DNA from: an uncultured Prevotellaceae bacterium
GTDB lineage: Bacteria > Bacteroidota > Bacteroidia > Bacteroidales > Bacteroidaceae
Length of the DNA: 38,161 nucleotides
Reading direction: 5' to 3'
NCBI GenBank assembly: GCA_902800595.1
Contig: CADCFA010000017.1
Location: forward strand, 1,048 to 39,208
Below are positions 7,284 to 14,899 of the stretch, piece after piece. The stretch's first letter is position 1. Each line of letters opens with the position of its first letter. The translations under genes were made by a program, and so were the position numbers. The notes under the pieces were generated by a model. It saw nothing but the letters and a program-made list of their open reading frames with translations, was not told the DNA's origin and searched no databases.

Positions 7284-9425
7284 TTAAAGTCCGCGTGCTT
7301 TCAGCAGACTGGAGGCATCAGGCTGTTTCATGCCTGTGAAGTCGGTGAACATCTGCATCAGGTCTCCTGTGTTACCACGACTCAGAATCTTGTCACGCAT
7401 GTCCTGACCCGTTTCTGGCTTCAGGGCACCACGCTTGGCGAATACGTCAGCGATATTCACAGCCAGCACCTCTGTCCACAGGTAGCTGTAGTAGCCTGCT
7501 GCATAGCCACCGCCCCAGACGTGGTTGAAGTAGTTGGTCCTGTAGCGTGGAGGAATCTGGTTGTTCAGCAGTCCCACCTGCTTGAGTGCCTCATTCTCGA
7601 ACTCCTCAGCCTTGTCAGCTGTTGGGATGGCAGTCTGTGGCAGCATGTGCCAAGCCAGATCGAGACAGGTTGCAGCCAGGTTCTCGCCGAGGGCATAAGC
7701 TGTCTGGAAGTTGATGCTCTTCAGCATGCGCTCCTTCAGTTCTGCAGGCATCGGCTTACCGGTCTCAAAGTGACGGGCATAGTGGTCGAACACCTCAGGA
7801 ATGGAGGCAAACGACTCGTTGAACTGAGAAGGCATCTCCACAAAGTCGCGTGCCACGCTGGTGCCTGAAAGACTGTGGTATTCACAATTTGAAAGCATGC
7901 CGTGCAGGGCATGTCCAAACTCATGGAACATGGTTGTTACCTCATCCCAAGTCAGCAATGAAGGCTTGCCCTCAGGCGCTTTGGCGTTGTTGCACACGTT
8001 GAAGATGATAGGCTTCTGATTCCAATGACGACTCTGCTTGGTGAAAGCATCCATCCAGGCACCTCCGCGCTTCGATGGTCTGCGGTAGTAGTCGCCATAG
8101 AAGAGAGCCATCGACTGTCCGTCTTTGTCGAACACCTCGAATACACGCATGTCAGGATGATAGGTGGGTATGTCCTTACGCTCCTTGAAGGTAAGTCCAT
8201 ATACACGGTTGGCGGCATAGAACACACCATTCACAAGAACACTGTCCACATTGAAGTAGGGCTTCACCTCGTCGTCTGAGATATTCAGCAGCGCCTTCTT
8301 CATCTTTGCCGAATAGTAGAATCGGTCATAGGGCTCCAGATTCTCAGTGATAGGTAAGGGATTAGAGGTGAGCTTGGCATTGTGGGCAAACACCTCGATA
8401 GCCATTGTCTCCTCATCGGCCTTGGGTGAATACTGACCAATCAGGTTCTTCAGGAAGGCATACACGTTGTCGGGATTCTTAGCCATGGCCCGCTCCAGCG
8501 AATACGATGCGTAGTTAGGATAACCCATGATCGCTGCCTGCTCAGCACGCAGTTTGGCAATCTCGCACACGATGGGGTAGGTGTTGTAGTTGGGGTTTGT
8601 ACTATCAGCGCGATGGATCGAGGCCTCATACACCTTCTTGCGCAGTTCACGGTTGTCGAGACTTGCCAACAGAGGCTGCTGGGTGGTGTTCACAATCACG
8701 ATGGCATAAGGAGCCTTCCCGCCACGGTTTTCTGCATCAATGGCACATTGGGCGATGTCTGCCTCGCTGAGTCCAGCCAGGTCTTCCTTCTTATCCACCC
8801 ACACCACTGCGTCGTTGGTGGCAGCGGGCACCAGGTCACCCCATTGCTGCTGCAGATCAGAGATGCGCAGGTTAATGGCCTTCATGCGAGCCATCTTGTC
8901 GGCAGGCAACAATGCACCCATGCGTACAAATCTCTTATAAGTCTCCTCCAGCAGTTTCTTGTCTTCGCCCGTTAGCGATGCGTGTTGGTTGTCATACACC
9001 TGCTTGATACGCTTAAACAGTGCTTTGTTGAAGGATATCTCATTTTCCAGATCAGTGAGCTTGGGAATTACCTGTTTCTCAATCTCGCCCAGCGCAGGTG
9101 TCTTGTCTGCCTCCACCAGTGCGAAGAAGGCACTGCTCACACGCGTAAGCAACTTACCGCTGTCCTCAAGGGGCAGGATGGTGTTCTCGAAGGTGGCAGA
9201 GTCAGTACGGCTCGCGATCTTCTTGATGTTGTTACGCTGCTCTTTGATAGCCGCCTCAAAAGCAGGCAGATAGTCGGTTGTCTGTATTTTGCTAAAGTCT
9301 AGTGCGCCGAATGCCAGTTTGCTCTCAGCCAACAGCGGATTCTCACGCTGTGCCTGCTGGTCTGCGCCGAATGCTGCCATCACGGCAGTTGTCATTCCAA
9401 TAGCCATAAGTGTTCTTTTAATCAT
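7284..9425 (-). CDS. dcp: M3 family zinc metallopeptidase (peptidyl-dipeptidase Dcp type), exported
   Basis: This is a thimet-oligopeptidase-family enzyme that in the Dcp branch removes C-terminal dipeptides from short peptides. The 713 residues match Dcp length. The zinc site is HEFGH at residues 501-505 with the third ligand in DFVEMPSQ (Glu530). The C-terminal end (PRYRTNYFNHVWGGGYAAGY) is the usual substrate-binding region with its Tyr/His residues. The N-terminus (MIKRTLMAIGMTTAVMAAFG) looks like a cleavable signal peptide, so it probably works in the periplasm, unlike cytoplasmic E. coli Dcp. It lies 21 nt after the GH43 gene and 29 nt before metY on the same strand, probably in one transcript. 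Confidence 0.94.
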   Translation of the reverse strand: MIKRTLMAIGMTTAVMAAFGADQQAQRENPLLAESKLAFGALDFSKIQTTDYLPAFEAAIKEQRNNIKKIASRTDSATFENTILPLEDSGKLLTRVSSAFFALVEADKTPALGEIEKQVIPKLTDLENEISFNKALFKRIKQVYDNQHASLTGEDKKLLEETYKRFVRMGALLPADKMARMKAINLRISDLQQQWGDLVPAATNDAVVWVDKKEDLAGLSEADIAQCAIDAENRGGKAPYAIVIVNTTQQPLLASLDNRELRKKVYEASIHRADSTNPNYNTYPIVCEIAKLRAEQAAIMGYPNYASYSLERAMAKNPDNVYAFLKNLIGQYSPKADEETMAIEVFAHNAKLTSNPLPITENLEPYDRFYYSAKMKKALLNISDDEVKPYFNVDSVLVNGVFYAANRVYGLTFKERKDIPTYHPDMRVFEVFDKDGQSMALFYGDYYRRPSKRGGAWMDAFTKQSRHWNQKPIIFNVCNNAKAPEGKPSLLTWDEVTTMFHEFGHALHGMLSNCEYHSLSGTSVARDFVEMPSQFNESFASIPEVFDHYARHFETGKPMPAELKERMLKSINFQTAYALGENLAATCLDLAWHMLPQTAIPTADKAEEFENEALKQVGLLNNQIPPRYRTNYFNHVWGGGYAAGYYSYLWTEVLAVNIADVFAKRGALKPETGQDMRDKILSRGNTGDLMQMFTDFTGMKQPDASSLLKARGL

Positions 9426-9446
9426 CTTTTTATTAATGTTTAGTGC

Positions 9447-10182
9447 TTAATATCTGAAAGTAAAGTCCTCAAGCGTGCAGATCGACTTCTCCTTGGTGTC
9501 AGATGAGAACACGAAGAAGAGGGCGTGCTTGCCTGTCAGGTCGGCTAATGTGGGCACTTCCAATGCCATCTCTGTCGATTCCTGGGGCATGTCGGCCTTC
9601 AGTTCAATCTTTCCTAACACCTTACCGCCCTGCGACTCCCAAGGTCTGTCTGCCATAACGGTGATGGTGCCGTCGATGCCCTCAGGTATCAGGCGAAGCA
9701 GCAACTGCAGATAGTCGCCGTCATAGCTCTTTGTGAAGTTGAAGTATTTATAGCCTACAATCGATCCGTCGGTATTGTTCACCACACGATTGGTGTTATA
9801 GCGCAGATCATAGGGAGCATCATACTTGGCCTTGGATGCCAGGGCCTCTTCCTTGCTCATACCGGGCTCGCCGCCATAACTGGCCTCCACGTAAGAGCCG
9901 AAGAACTTGTTGTTGGGGTACTCGTGGATCACAGGCTTGGTAGCCGTCAGCCAGCAGGCGATACCAGCCGAGTGGCGCTCGAAAGGATCCAAGCCCTCCA
10001 GTGAGAAGCCCTCAGAGGTGTATTCGCCCTCAGAGATCTCCACCTTACCGCCTTTGCCTTCCTCTACCTTTACTTCGATAGGAGCCACCATCGCCTGACG
10101 GGCATATTCGTCAGTACCTGTCTGACGGTGATAGAACACATACCACTGGCCGTTGATCTCGCAGATCGAACCGTGCGTATTT
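9447..10182 (-). CDS. C-terminal part of a frameshifted GH43 protein (rest of catalytic domain plus CBM6-like module)
   Basis: This frame continues the GH43 protein coded upstream. Reading back past the GTG at 10139 it stays open to about 10182 and gives NTHGSICEINGQWYVFYHRQ, a conserved end-of-propeller GH43 segment whose His usually helps bind the central metal ion. After that come about 200 residues with beta-sandwich features (IVGYKYFNF, GIDGTITVMAD, GKHALFFVFSS, CTLEDFTFRY), much like a CBM6-type carbohydrate-binding module. The GTG-initiated 230-residue ORF is unlikely to be a separate gene, because it lacks a start region and cuts into a propeller blade. Translated alone it would have no signal peptide. 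Confidence 0.8.
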
Positions 10183-11070
10183 CGTACCGCCGTAGGTCCA
10201 GGGACCTAAAGGATTGTCGCTATAGCAATAGGCGAGGGTATAGTTGGTTGTGGGGAGTCCGAACTCACCATCTTTCGTGAAGCGGCTGTAGATAAACACA
10301 TACTTATCCTTGATCTTACGCATGGATGAGGCCTCGAAGAAACGGAAGTCATTGCCTGGCTGCTCTTCGAAGCCGGGTATCATACCATCAACTATCTTAG
10401 TGCCGGGTTTAACGGTACACATCGTGGCTGGATCAATTTCGGCAGCATTTGAATGACCAAAGCCCCAGTAGCCATACACACGTCCGTCGTCATCCACAAA
10501 CACGGCAGGGTCGAAACCATAGATACCTTCTACCTTATTGGGATCGTCGGCGTTCCAGTTGCATACTTCGAAAGGTCCGTCAGGACGATCGCTCTTTGCT
10601 ATCAGTCCGTTACGGTAACCCGTCTGGTCGTTGGGGAAGAGCCAGTAAGTCTTCTTGCCTGTCGAGTCCGTCGTCATCGTCACGTCAGGTGCGAAGAGCA
10701 CATCGGCTGTCTTTGCGGAGTCGAAAGGCTCACCCTTGGCGTTCTTGTCCACCACGAGGATGGTGCCGTCGAAGCGCCAGTGATTCAGATCTTCTACGGG
10801 AGCTGACCATACCACCTGGTCGCGACCGCAGTACATCGTTATCAGGTCGTCGTGCGAACCATAGATATACACACGCTGCTTACCAGGCTGGTCTGGATCC
10901 TCAAACACGTAGGGCTCTCCGTCGGGTATATGCTCCCAAAGGGGCAGATAGGGGTTGCCAACGGTTGTGAGTTCAGACTTCTTGGTTTCTTCTTGTTTGG
11001 TGGCACACGAAGTACCCAGCATCATGCAGCAGGCTGCTGCAAGCGTAGTTTTCAGGATGATAGCTTTCAT
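10111..11070 (-). CDS. N-terminal part of a frameshifted GH43 glycoside hydrolase lipoprotein
   Basis: GH43 enzymes are five-bladed propellers acting mainly on arabinan, arabinoxylan or xylan side chains. The product begins with a lipoprotein signal (lipobox LGTSC, Cys at about residue 23). The propeller follows: IPDGEPYVFEDP with the likely base Asp, YGFDPAVFVDDDGRVYG with the pKa-modulating Asp, and FFEASSMRKI with the acid Glu. After DNPLGPWTYGGT the frame fails at about 10180-10183: the sequence reads KYARFDLRD to a stop at 10111, while the conserved NTHGSICEING continues in another frame. One extra base, or loss of 2 or 5 nt, explains it; loss of one copy of a GGTAC tandem repeat is an attractive guess. 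Substrate cannot be assigned. It heads the GH43-peptidase-metY transcript. Confidence 0.85.
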   Translation of the reverse strand: MKAIILKTTLAAACCMMLGTSCATKQEETKKSELTTVGNPYLPLWEHIPDGEPYVFEDPDQPGKQRVYIYGSHDDLITMYCGRDQVVWSAPVEDLNHWRFDGTILVVDKNAKGEPFDSAKTADVLFAPDVTMTTDSTGKKTYWLFPNDQTGYRNGLIAKSDRPDGPFEVCNWNADDPNKVEGIYGFDPAVFVDDDGRVYGYWGFGHSNAAEIDPATMCTVKPGTKIVDGMIPGFEEQPGNDFRFFEASSMRKIKDKYVFIYSRFTKDGEFGLPTTNYTLAYCYSDNPLGPWTYGGTKYARFDLRDQRPVVCVLSPSDRY

Positions 11071-11113
11071 ATAATAAATAATGGTTTTAAGTAATGCTCA
11101 TGCTTTCAGGATG

Positions 11114-11121
11114 CAAAACTA
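11114..11121 (-). promoter_or_regulatory. Possible promoter of the GH43 gene
   Basis: On minus, TAGTTTTG fits TAnnTTTG and leaves a leader of about 38 nt to the ATG at 11070. No clear -33 TTTG was found at the right distance. It lies back to back with the glutamine synthetase promoter, so upstream elements of the two overlap. Confidence 0.5.
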
Positions 11122-11140
11122 CGAAAAAAAACTCAAAAAC

Positions 11141-11172
11141 TTCTCTTTTATCACGCTTTTTTATTATCTTTG
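11141..11172 (+). promoter_or_regulatory. Promoter of glutamine synthetase
   Basis: TATCTTTG at 11165-11172 is a full -7 match, followed by GCACTC. The -33 position holds only TTCT (11141-11144). Because transcription starts near 11178, the open frame reaching back to 11094 cannot all be translated. Confidence 0.6.
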
Positions 11173-11204
11173 CACTCAATAATTCGCAAACTTCAAACTA
11201 TAAA

Positions 11205-12716
11205 ATGATTATGACCGCAGAAAAACTCATTATGAATGCCAATCCGATTGTGACATTCCTTCAGAAACCGGCAGCATCTTTTACCAAAGCCGACATTATC
11301 AATTACATCGTGTCTAACGAGATCCGTATGGTGAACTTCATGTACCCGGGCGGCGACGGCAAGTTGAAGACGCTCAACTTTGTCATCAACGACCTCGACT
11401 ACCTCGACACCATCTTGACATGTGGTGAGCGCGTGGATGGCAGCAGCCTCTTCTCATTTATCCAGGCTGGTTCGAGCGATCTGTATGTACTGCCTCGCTT
11501 CCGCACGGCCTTCGTCGATCCGTTTGCTGAGATTCCAACTGTTACAATGCTCTGTTCGTATTTCGACAAGGATGGTCATCCCTTAGAGTCTTCACCAGAA
11601 CATACGCTCCACAAGGCAGCTGTAGCCTTTACGGAGGTTACAGGTATGGAGTTTCAGGCAATGGGTGAGCTGGAGTATTATGTGATCAGCGATGATGAAG
11701 AGGATTTCCCTGCTCAGGATCAGCGCGGCTATCACGAGTCGGCTCCCTACGCCAAAGCCAATGAGTTCCGTACCCGCTGCATGCAGTATATCGCCCAAGC
11801 TGGCGGCAAGATCAAATACGGCCATTCTGAGGTGGGCAACTTCTCACTCGACGGCAAGAACTACGAGCAGAATGAGATTGAGTTCCTGCCTGTACCTGTA
11901 GAGCAGGCTGCCGATCAGTTGATGCTGGCAAAGTGGATCATCCGCAACCTTGGCTATCAGTTGGGCTACAACATTACCTTTGCACCAAAGATCACCACTG
12001 GTAAGGCAGGTTCTGGTCTGCATATCCACATGCGTATGCTCAAGGATGGTAAGAATCAGATGCTCTCCAACGGTGTGCTTTCAGAGGCAGCCCGCAGGAT
12101 GATTGCCGGTATGATGGATTTGGCACCAGCTATCACCGCCTTTGGCAATAAGAATCCCACCAGCTATTTCCGTCTGGTGCCACATCAGGAGGCTCCCACC
12201 AATGTTTGCTGGGGCGACAGAAACCGCAGCGTGTTGGTGAGAGTGCCACTTGGCTGGGCTGCTGATGTGGATATGTGTCGTGCAGCCAATCCGCTGGAGC
12301 CGCAGACCAACTACGATACGAGCATCAAGCAGACCGTTGAGATGCGCTCACCTGACGGCTCTGCCGATCTCTATCAGCTGCTGGCAGGTCTTTGTGTCGC
12401 CTGTCGTCATGGTTTTGAGATGGAAAATGCCCTTGAGGTGGCAGAGAAGACTTATGTCAACGTGAATATCCACGCTGCCGAGAATGCCGATCGCCTGGCT
12501 ACGCTGGCGCAGTTGCCTGACTCTTGTGTGGCTTCTGCCGAGTGTCTCAATCGTCAGCGTAAGGTGTTTGAGGAGCATGGTGTGTTCTCACCAGCTATGA
12601 TCGACGGCATCATCGCCCAGTTGCAGGCCTTCGATGACAAGACGCTCCGCAAGAATATCGAGAACTACCCCGAGGAGATCCAGAAGCTCGTCAATCAGTA
12701 TTTCCATTGCGGATGA
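11205..12716 (+). CDS. glnA: Glutamine synthetase (GS-I-like fold)
   Basis: The enzyme makes glutamine from glutamate, ammonium and ATP. I start at ATG 11205 (MIMTAEKL; ATG 11211 is equally possible) because the longer frame begins upstream of the promoter. That gives 503 residues: an N-terminal beta-grasp domain (IRMVNFMYPGGDGKLK) and the catalytic domain with GELEYYVI metal-binding Glu residues, the GSGLHIHM ATP/metal motif, SYFRLVPHQEAPTNVCWGDR with NRSVLVRVP substrate residues, and MRSPDGSADLYQLLAG. It is larger than E. coli GlnA (about 469) and much smaller than the type III GlnN (about 730) also common in Bacteroidota. A tyrosine adenylylation site was not recognised. A strong terminator follows directly. 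Confidence 0.9.
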   Translation: MIMTAEKLIMNANPIVTFLQKPAASFTKADIINYIVSNEIRMVNFMYPGGDGKLKTLNFVINDLDYLDTILTCGERVDGSSLFSFIQAGSSDLYVLPRFRTAFVDPFAEIPTVTMLCSYFDKDGHPLESSPEHTLHKAAVAFTEVTGMEFQAMGELEYYVISDDEEDFPAQDQRGYHESAPYAKANEFRTRCMQYIAQAGGKIKYGHSEVGNFSLDGKNYEQNEIEFLPVPVEQAADQLMLAKWIIRNLGYQLGYNITFAPKITTGKAGSGLHIHMRMLKDGKNQMLSNGVLSEAARRMIAGMMDLAPAITAFGNKNPTSYFRLVPHQEAPTNVCWGDRNRSVLVRVPLGWAADVDMCRAANPLEPQTNYDTSIKQTVEMRSPDGSADLYQLLAGLCVACRHGFEMENALEVAEKTYVNVNIHAAENADRLATLAQLPDSCVASAECLNRQRKVFEEHGVFSPAMIDGIIAQLQAFDDKTLRKNIENYPEEIQKLVNQYFHCG

Positions 12717-12731
12717 TTGTCTTACCCACTC

Positions 12732-12774
12732 AAAAGTGGTCACGGTCACAGCTGTGACCGTGTGACCACTTTTT
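12732..12774 (+). terminator. Terminator of glutamine synthetase, long palindrome
   Basis: A 20-bp stem (12732-12751 with 12752-12773) is interrupted only by a 2-nt bulge, is centred on CAGCTG with no spacer, and ends in TTTTT at 12770-12774. The element itself contains repeated GGTCAC/GTGACC units. Confidence 0.88.
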
Positions 12775-12871
12775 GATAGAATTAATTGAAAAGTGTGAGG
12801 AATACTAATGCTCGCAGGTACGATACCTAAGGGTAACAGGGAGAGAAAGCCTATCTCTCTATCGGTTGCCT

Positions 12872-12923
12872 ATACCCAACTGCTCATTCGCTTATACCCA
12901 AGCGCTCGTTCGGAAATACCCAA
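12872..12923. repeat. Three direct repeats of ATACCCAA at 22-nt spacing
   Basis: ATACCCAA occurs at 12872-12879, 12894-12901 and 12916-12923, exactly 22 nt apart. The first two units also share GCTC-TTCG in the spacer (TGCTCATTCG and CGCTCGTTCG). It lies in the 361-nt gap between glutamine synthetase and mntA. Apart from this, the terminator and the mntA promoter I see nothing in that gap. Confidence 0.75.
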
Positions 12924-13017
12924 ATTGAAACGCTTCAAAAACTAATGTCCAGTTCTTTGTTTCACATTGTCAGCGGTTATTAGCGTTGTCTTGTGCCGAA
13001 AAAAAACTGCTATATAA

Positions 13018-13049
13018 TTTGGAAGTTTCACAGAAAAGACTTATCTTTG
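13018..13049 (+). promoter_or_regulatory. Promoter of the mntA-hepT operon
   Basis: TTTG (13018-13021), 20 nt, TATCTTTG (13042-13049): one of the best promoter matches in the window. Between it and the ATG at 13078 two small inverted repeats compete, CAGAAA/TTTCTG (13054-13059/13067-13072) and AATAG/CTATT (13061-13065/13073-13077). They may hide the start or serve as a repressor site. Confidence 0.75.
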
Positions 13050-13077
13050 CCCTCAGAAACAATAGATTTCTGCTATT

Positions 13078-13380
13078 ATGAGTATTCAGGTGATGACAGA
13101 ACAGATTGCAGAATACTTCAAGACCCAACCCGTTTTGAAGGCATGGCTCTTTGGTTCTTTCGCCAGAGGTGAGGAAACGTTGGATAGCGACGTGGACATC
13201 CTCGTAAGATTCGACAGAACAACATCTCCTATTGGTTTATTGGCATATATGCGTATGCATCGCGAGTTGGAAGAGAGGTTGGGCCGAAAGGTTGACCTTG
13301 TGGAAGAAGGAACTCTTCGCCCTGCTGCACAACAAACTGCCAATCGTGATATTAAGATGATTTATGAGAGAATCAATTAG
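13078..13380 (+). CDS. mntA: MNT-type nucleotidyltransferase antitoxin (MntA)
   Basis: MntA is a minimal nucleotidyltransferase that, in characterised MntA/HepT pairs, disarms the HEPN RNase toxin by transferring AMP residues to a tyrosine near its active site. The 100-residue protein has the nucleotidyltransferase motif GSFARG (residues 26-31) followed by SDVDILV with Asp38 and Asp40, and a third acidic residue in KVDLVEE (Asp73), so the metal site looks complete. It has a canonical promoter, and its last 17 nt overlap the start of hepT, which fits translational coupling with antitoxin made first. Small size and partner match solitary type VII toxin-antitoxin pairs and not resistance adenylyltransferases. 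Confidence 0.92.
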   Translation: MSIQVMTEQIAEYFKTQPVLKAWLFGSFARGEETLDSDVDILVRFDRTTSPIGLLAYMRMHRELEERLGRKVDLVEEGTLRPAAQQTANRDIKMIYERIN

Positions 13381-13726
13381 AGATATAGACCGCTTACGTC
13401 ATATCGACGAATGCATAGGGCATATAAATGACTATCTTAACGGGAAGTCATTCGAATACATGAAGGCAAATGTCATGTGCTTCCATGCGGTTGTCTATAA
13501 CATCATGATTATTGGTGAGGCTGCCAACCTTCTGACAAAGGATTTTCGTGACAAACATCCAGATGTGCCTTGGCGTGATATTATTGATATGCGTAATGCT
13601 TTGGTACATGGTTATATTACGACCAATGCGACGTTGGTTTGGGAAACCTATACCACAGATCTGCCTGTATTGAAGAAACAGATTTCTCTATTTATTGAGG
13701 AATTAACCAATAATGTAGAACCCTAA
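13364..13726 (+). CDS. hepT: HEPN-domain RNase toxin (HepT)
   Basis: HEPN toxins are small all-helical dimeric RNases; HepT members cleave RNA when freed from MntA. The 120-residue protein carries RNALVHGY at residues 77-84, an exact R-X4-H-X-Y motif: Arg77 and His82 form the catalytic site, and Tyr84 is the residue that MntA modifies with AMP in studied homologues. The helical segment VYNIMIIGEAANLL is typical of the family (formerly DUF86). The ATG at 13364 lies inside the end of mntA in another frame. With all key residues kept in both partners the module looks functional. Its setting between repeats and an LRR gene suggests an accessory locus. Confidence 0.92.
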   Translation: MRESIRDIDRLRHIDECIGHINDYLNGKSFEYMKANVMCFHAVVYNIMIIGEAANLLTKDFRDKHPDVPWRDIIDMRNALVHGYITTNATLVWETYTTDLPVLKKQISLFIEELTNNVEP

Positions 13727-13798
13727 AAACAAATTGTGTATGGTAACATAACAAGAGAGATTTAACAGACATATTGTGAAGCGTCCGCTTTGATTCTT

Positions 13799-13920
13799 GT
13801 TATCTGAAAATCGGCAAAATTGACAGAAACAATCAAGAACAAAAGTAGATGGTTCGCGCCTGATGGCGTGGGCTTTTACTCGTTTAAGATTGTTAGGTGT
13901 TTGCCGATACCTCAGATAAC
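13799..13920. repeat. 122-nt foldback element (candidate structured RNA or MITE-like repeat)
   Basis: Three stems are nested with short internal loops: GTTATCTGA (13799-13807) with TCAGATAAC (13912-13920), TCGGCAAA (13811-13818) with TTTGCCGA (13900-13907), and AACAATC (13828-13834) with GATTGTT (13888-13894). A small apical hairpin CGCGCC-TGAT-GGCGTG lies at the centre. The element stands between hepT and the LRR gene and is followed at once by a terminator-like hairpin. No target-site duplication is seen at its ends. The rest of the 279-nt gap shows no gene. Confidence 0.65.
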
Positions 13921-13950
13921 GTAAGCGAAGTAAATTGCTCACGTTTTTTT
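13919..13950 (+). terminator. Terminator-like hairpin upstream of the LRR gene
   Basis: ACGTAAGC (13919-13926) pairs with GCTCACGT (13937-13944), with one A-C mismatch and a 10-nt loop, and is followed by seven T (13944-13950). It could end the mntA-hepT transcript or act as an attenuator for the LRR gene, which starts 56 nt later and lacks an obvious promoter of its own. Confidence 0.6.
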
Positions 13951-14005
13951 GTCACAAATGACATTTATTCCTTTTTAGAATTATCAATAATTAAAACCAA
14001 ATTAT

Positions 14006-14893
14006 ATGAAAAAGGTTATAATACTTACATTCCTATTCATTTGTTTGCTTGGAGTCAATGCGCAAAGTTTTGTAGCAATGACAAATGGAAAACGACTATG
14101 CTTCAATATCCTATCAAAAGCTAATAAAACTGTAGAGATATCATTTAGAAAAAATGTGAAATATACCGATACGCATTATGTGATTCCTTCAACAATAGAA
14201 TATGGAGGAGAAACTTATACAGTTGTTGCAATAGGTGAAAAAGCATTTAGTGATAATAAAAAGATAGAATTTATTGAGTTGCCCAATACTATACGCACTA
14301 TTGGTGAAAGAGCGTTTGATGAATGCAAGAATCTGACGAAAATAGTTTTTTCAGAAGGTTTGGTTAATATTGAAGAACGTGCATTTGAACAATGTACACA
14401 TCTTGAAGAGTTAGTTTTACCATCGGGTTTAGTGGAAATCGGTGATAAAGCTTTTTTCTTAAATAAAAGACTGAAAAAGGTTGTATTACCCAGCACTTTA
14501 AAAGTGATTGATAAATGGGCCTTTGCTTTCTGCATTGAATTAAATGAGTCAGATTTGAATACTGGTCTCGAAAGAATAGACGATTTTGCCTTTTTTGCAA
14601 CTAAATTTGAAAGGATTGATATCCCTAATACAGTTACATTTATAGGTGTCAAAGCATTCCTTTCAGCAACGAAAAATATCGCTCAGGAGTCCATAATAAA
14701 ATGGTTATCTATTCCAGAATCTGTGATGGAGATAGGAAAAGACGCATTTTGTAAATTTCAAGGTGGTTTTGGAAACACTCTACCAACAAAATGTCATATA
14801 GAGCTTCTTCCAAGTTGGGTAGATGAAGAGGAAGCTAAGAGAATTGGAATTAAAAGTGAATCATTTGAAGAATATTTGAAAGATAAAAAATAA
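14006..14893 (+). CDS. BspA-like leucine-rich repeat protein, secreted
   Basis: The product has a signal peptide (MKKVIILTFLFICLLGVNAQ) and then, from about residue 70 to 255, six to seven LRR_5 units of about 23 residues with the BspA pattern IP-x2-V-x2-IG-x2-AF-x2-C-x2-L (for example LPNTIRTIGERAFDECKNL and IPESVMEIGKDAFCKF). In Tannerella BspA and relatives such repeats mediate binding to host proteins or other bacteria, but small free-standing copies like this 295-residue one are mostly uncharacterised. No C-terminal sorting domain was recognised. Its codons are much more A/T-rich than those of the housekeeping neighbours, which suggests horizontal gain. A lipoprotein gene follows after 6 nt. 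Confidence 0.88.
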   Translation: MKKVIILTFLFICLLGVNAQSFVAMTNGKRLCFNILSKANKTVEISFRKNVKYTDTHYVIPSTIEYGGETYTVVAIGEKAFSDNKKIEFIELPNTIRTIGERAFDECKNLTKIVFSEGLVNIEERAFEQCTHLEELVLPSGLVEIGDKAFFLNKRLKKVVLPSTLKVIDKWAFAFCIELNESDLNTGLERIDDFAFFATKFERIDIPNTVTFIGVKAFLSATKNIAQESIIKWLSIPESVMEIGKDAFCKFQGGFGNTLPTKCHIELLPSWVDEEEAKRIGIKSESFEEYLKDKK

Positions 14894-14899
14894 CATATT

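Noticed and set aside
11094-11204. N-terminal extension of glutamine synthetase including a lipoprotein-like LSGC
   Set aside because: The promoter box at 11165-11172 lies inside it, so it is not transcribed with the gene; the GS fold starts after 11205.
12872-12923. Plasmid-type replication iterons
   Set aside because: Only three copies are present and no replication initiator gene or plasmid function is nearby; the context is chromosomal.
13703-13942. Possible 79-codon gene on minus after hepT
   Set aside because: It overlaps the foldback element and the end of hepT, and its translation has no coherent domain or signal.
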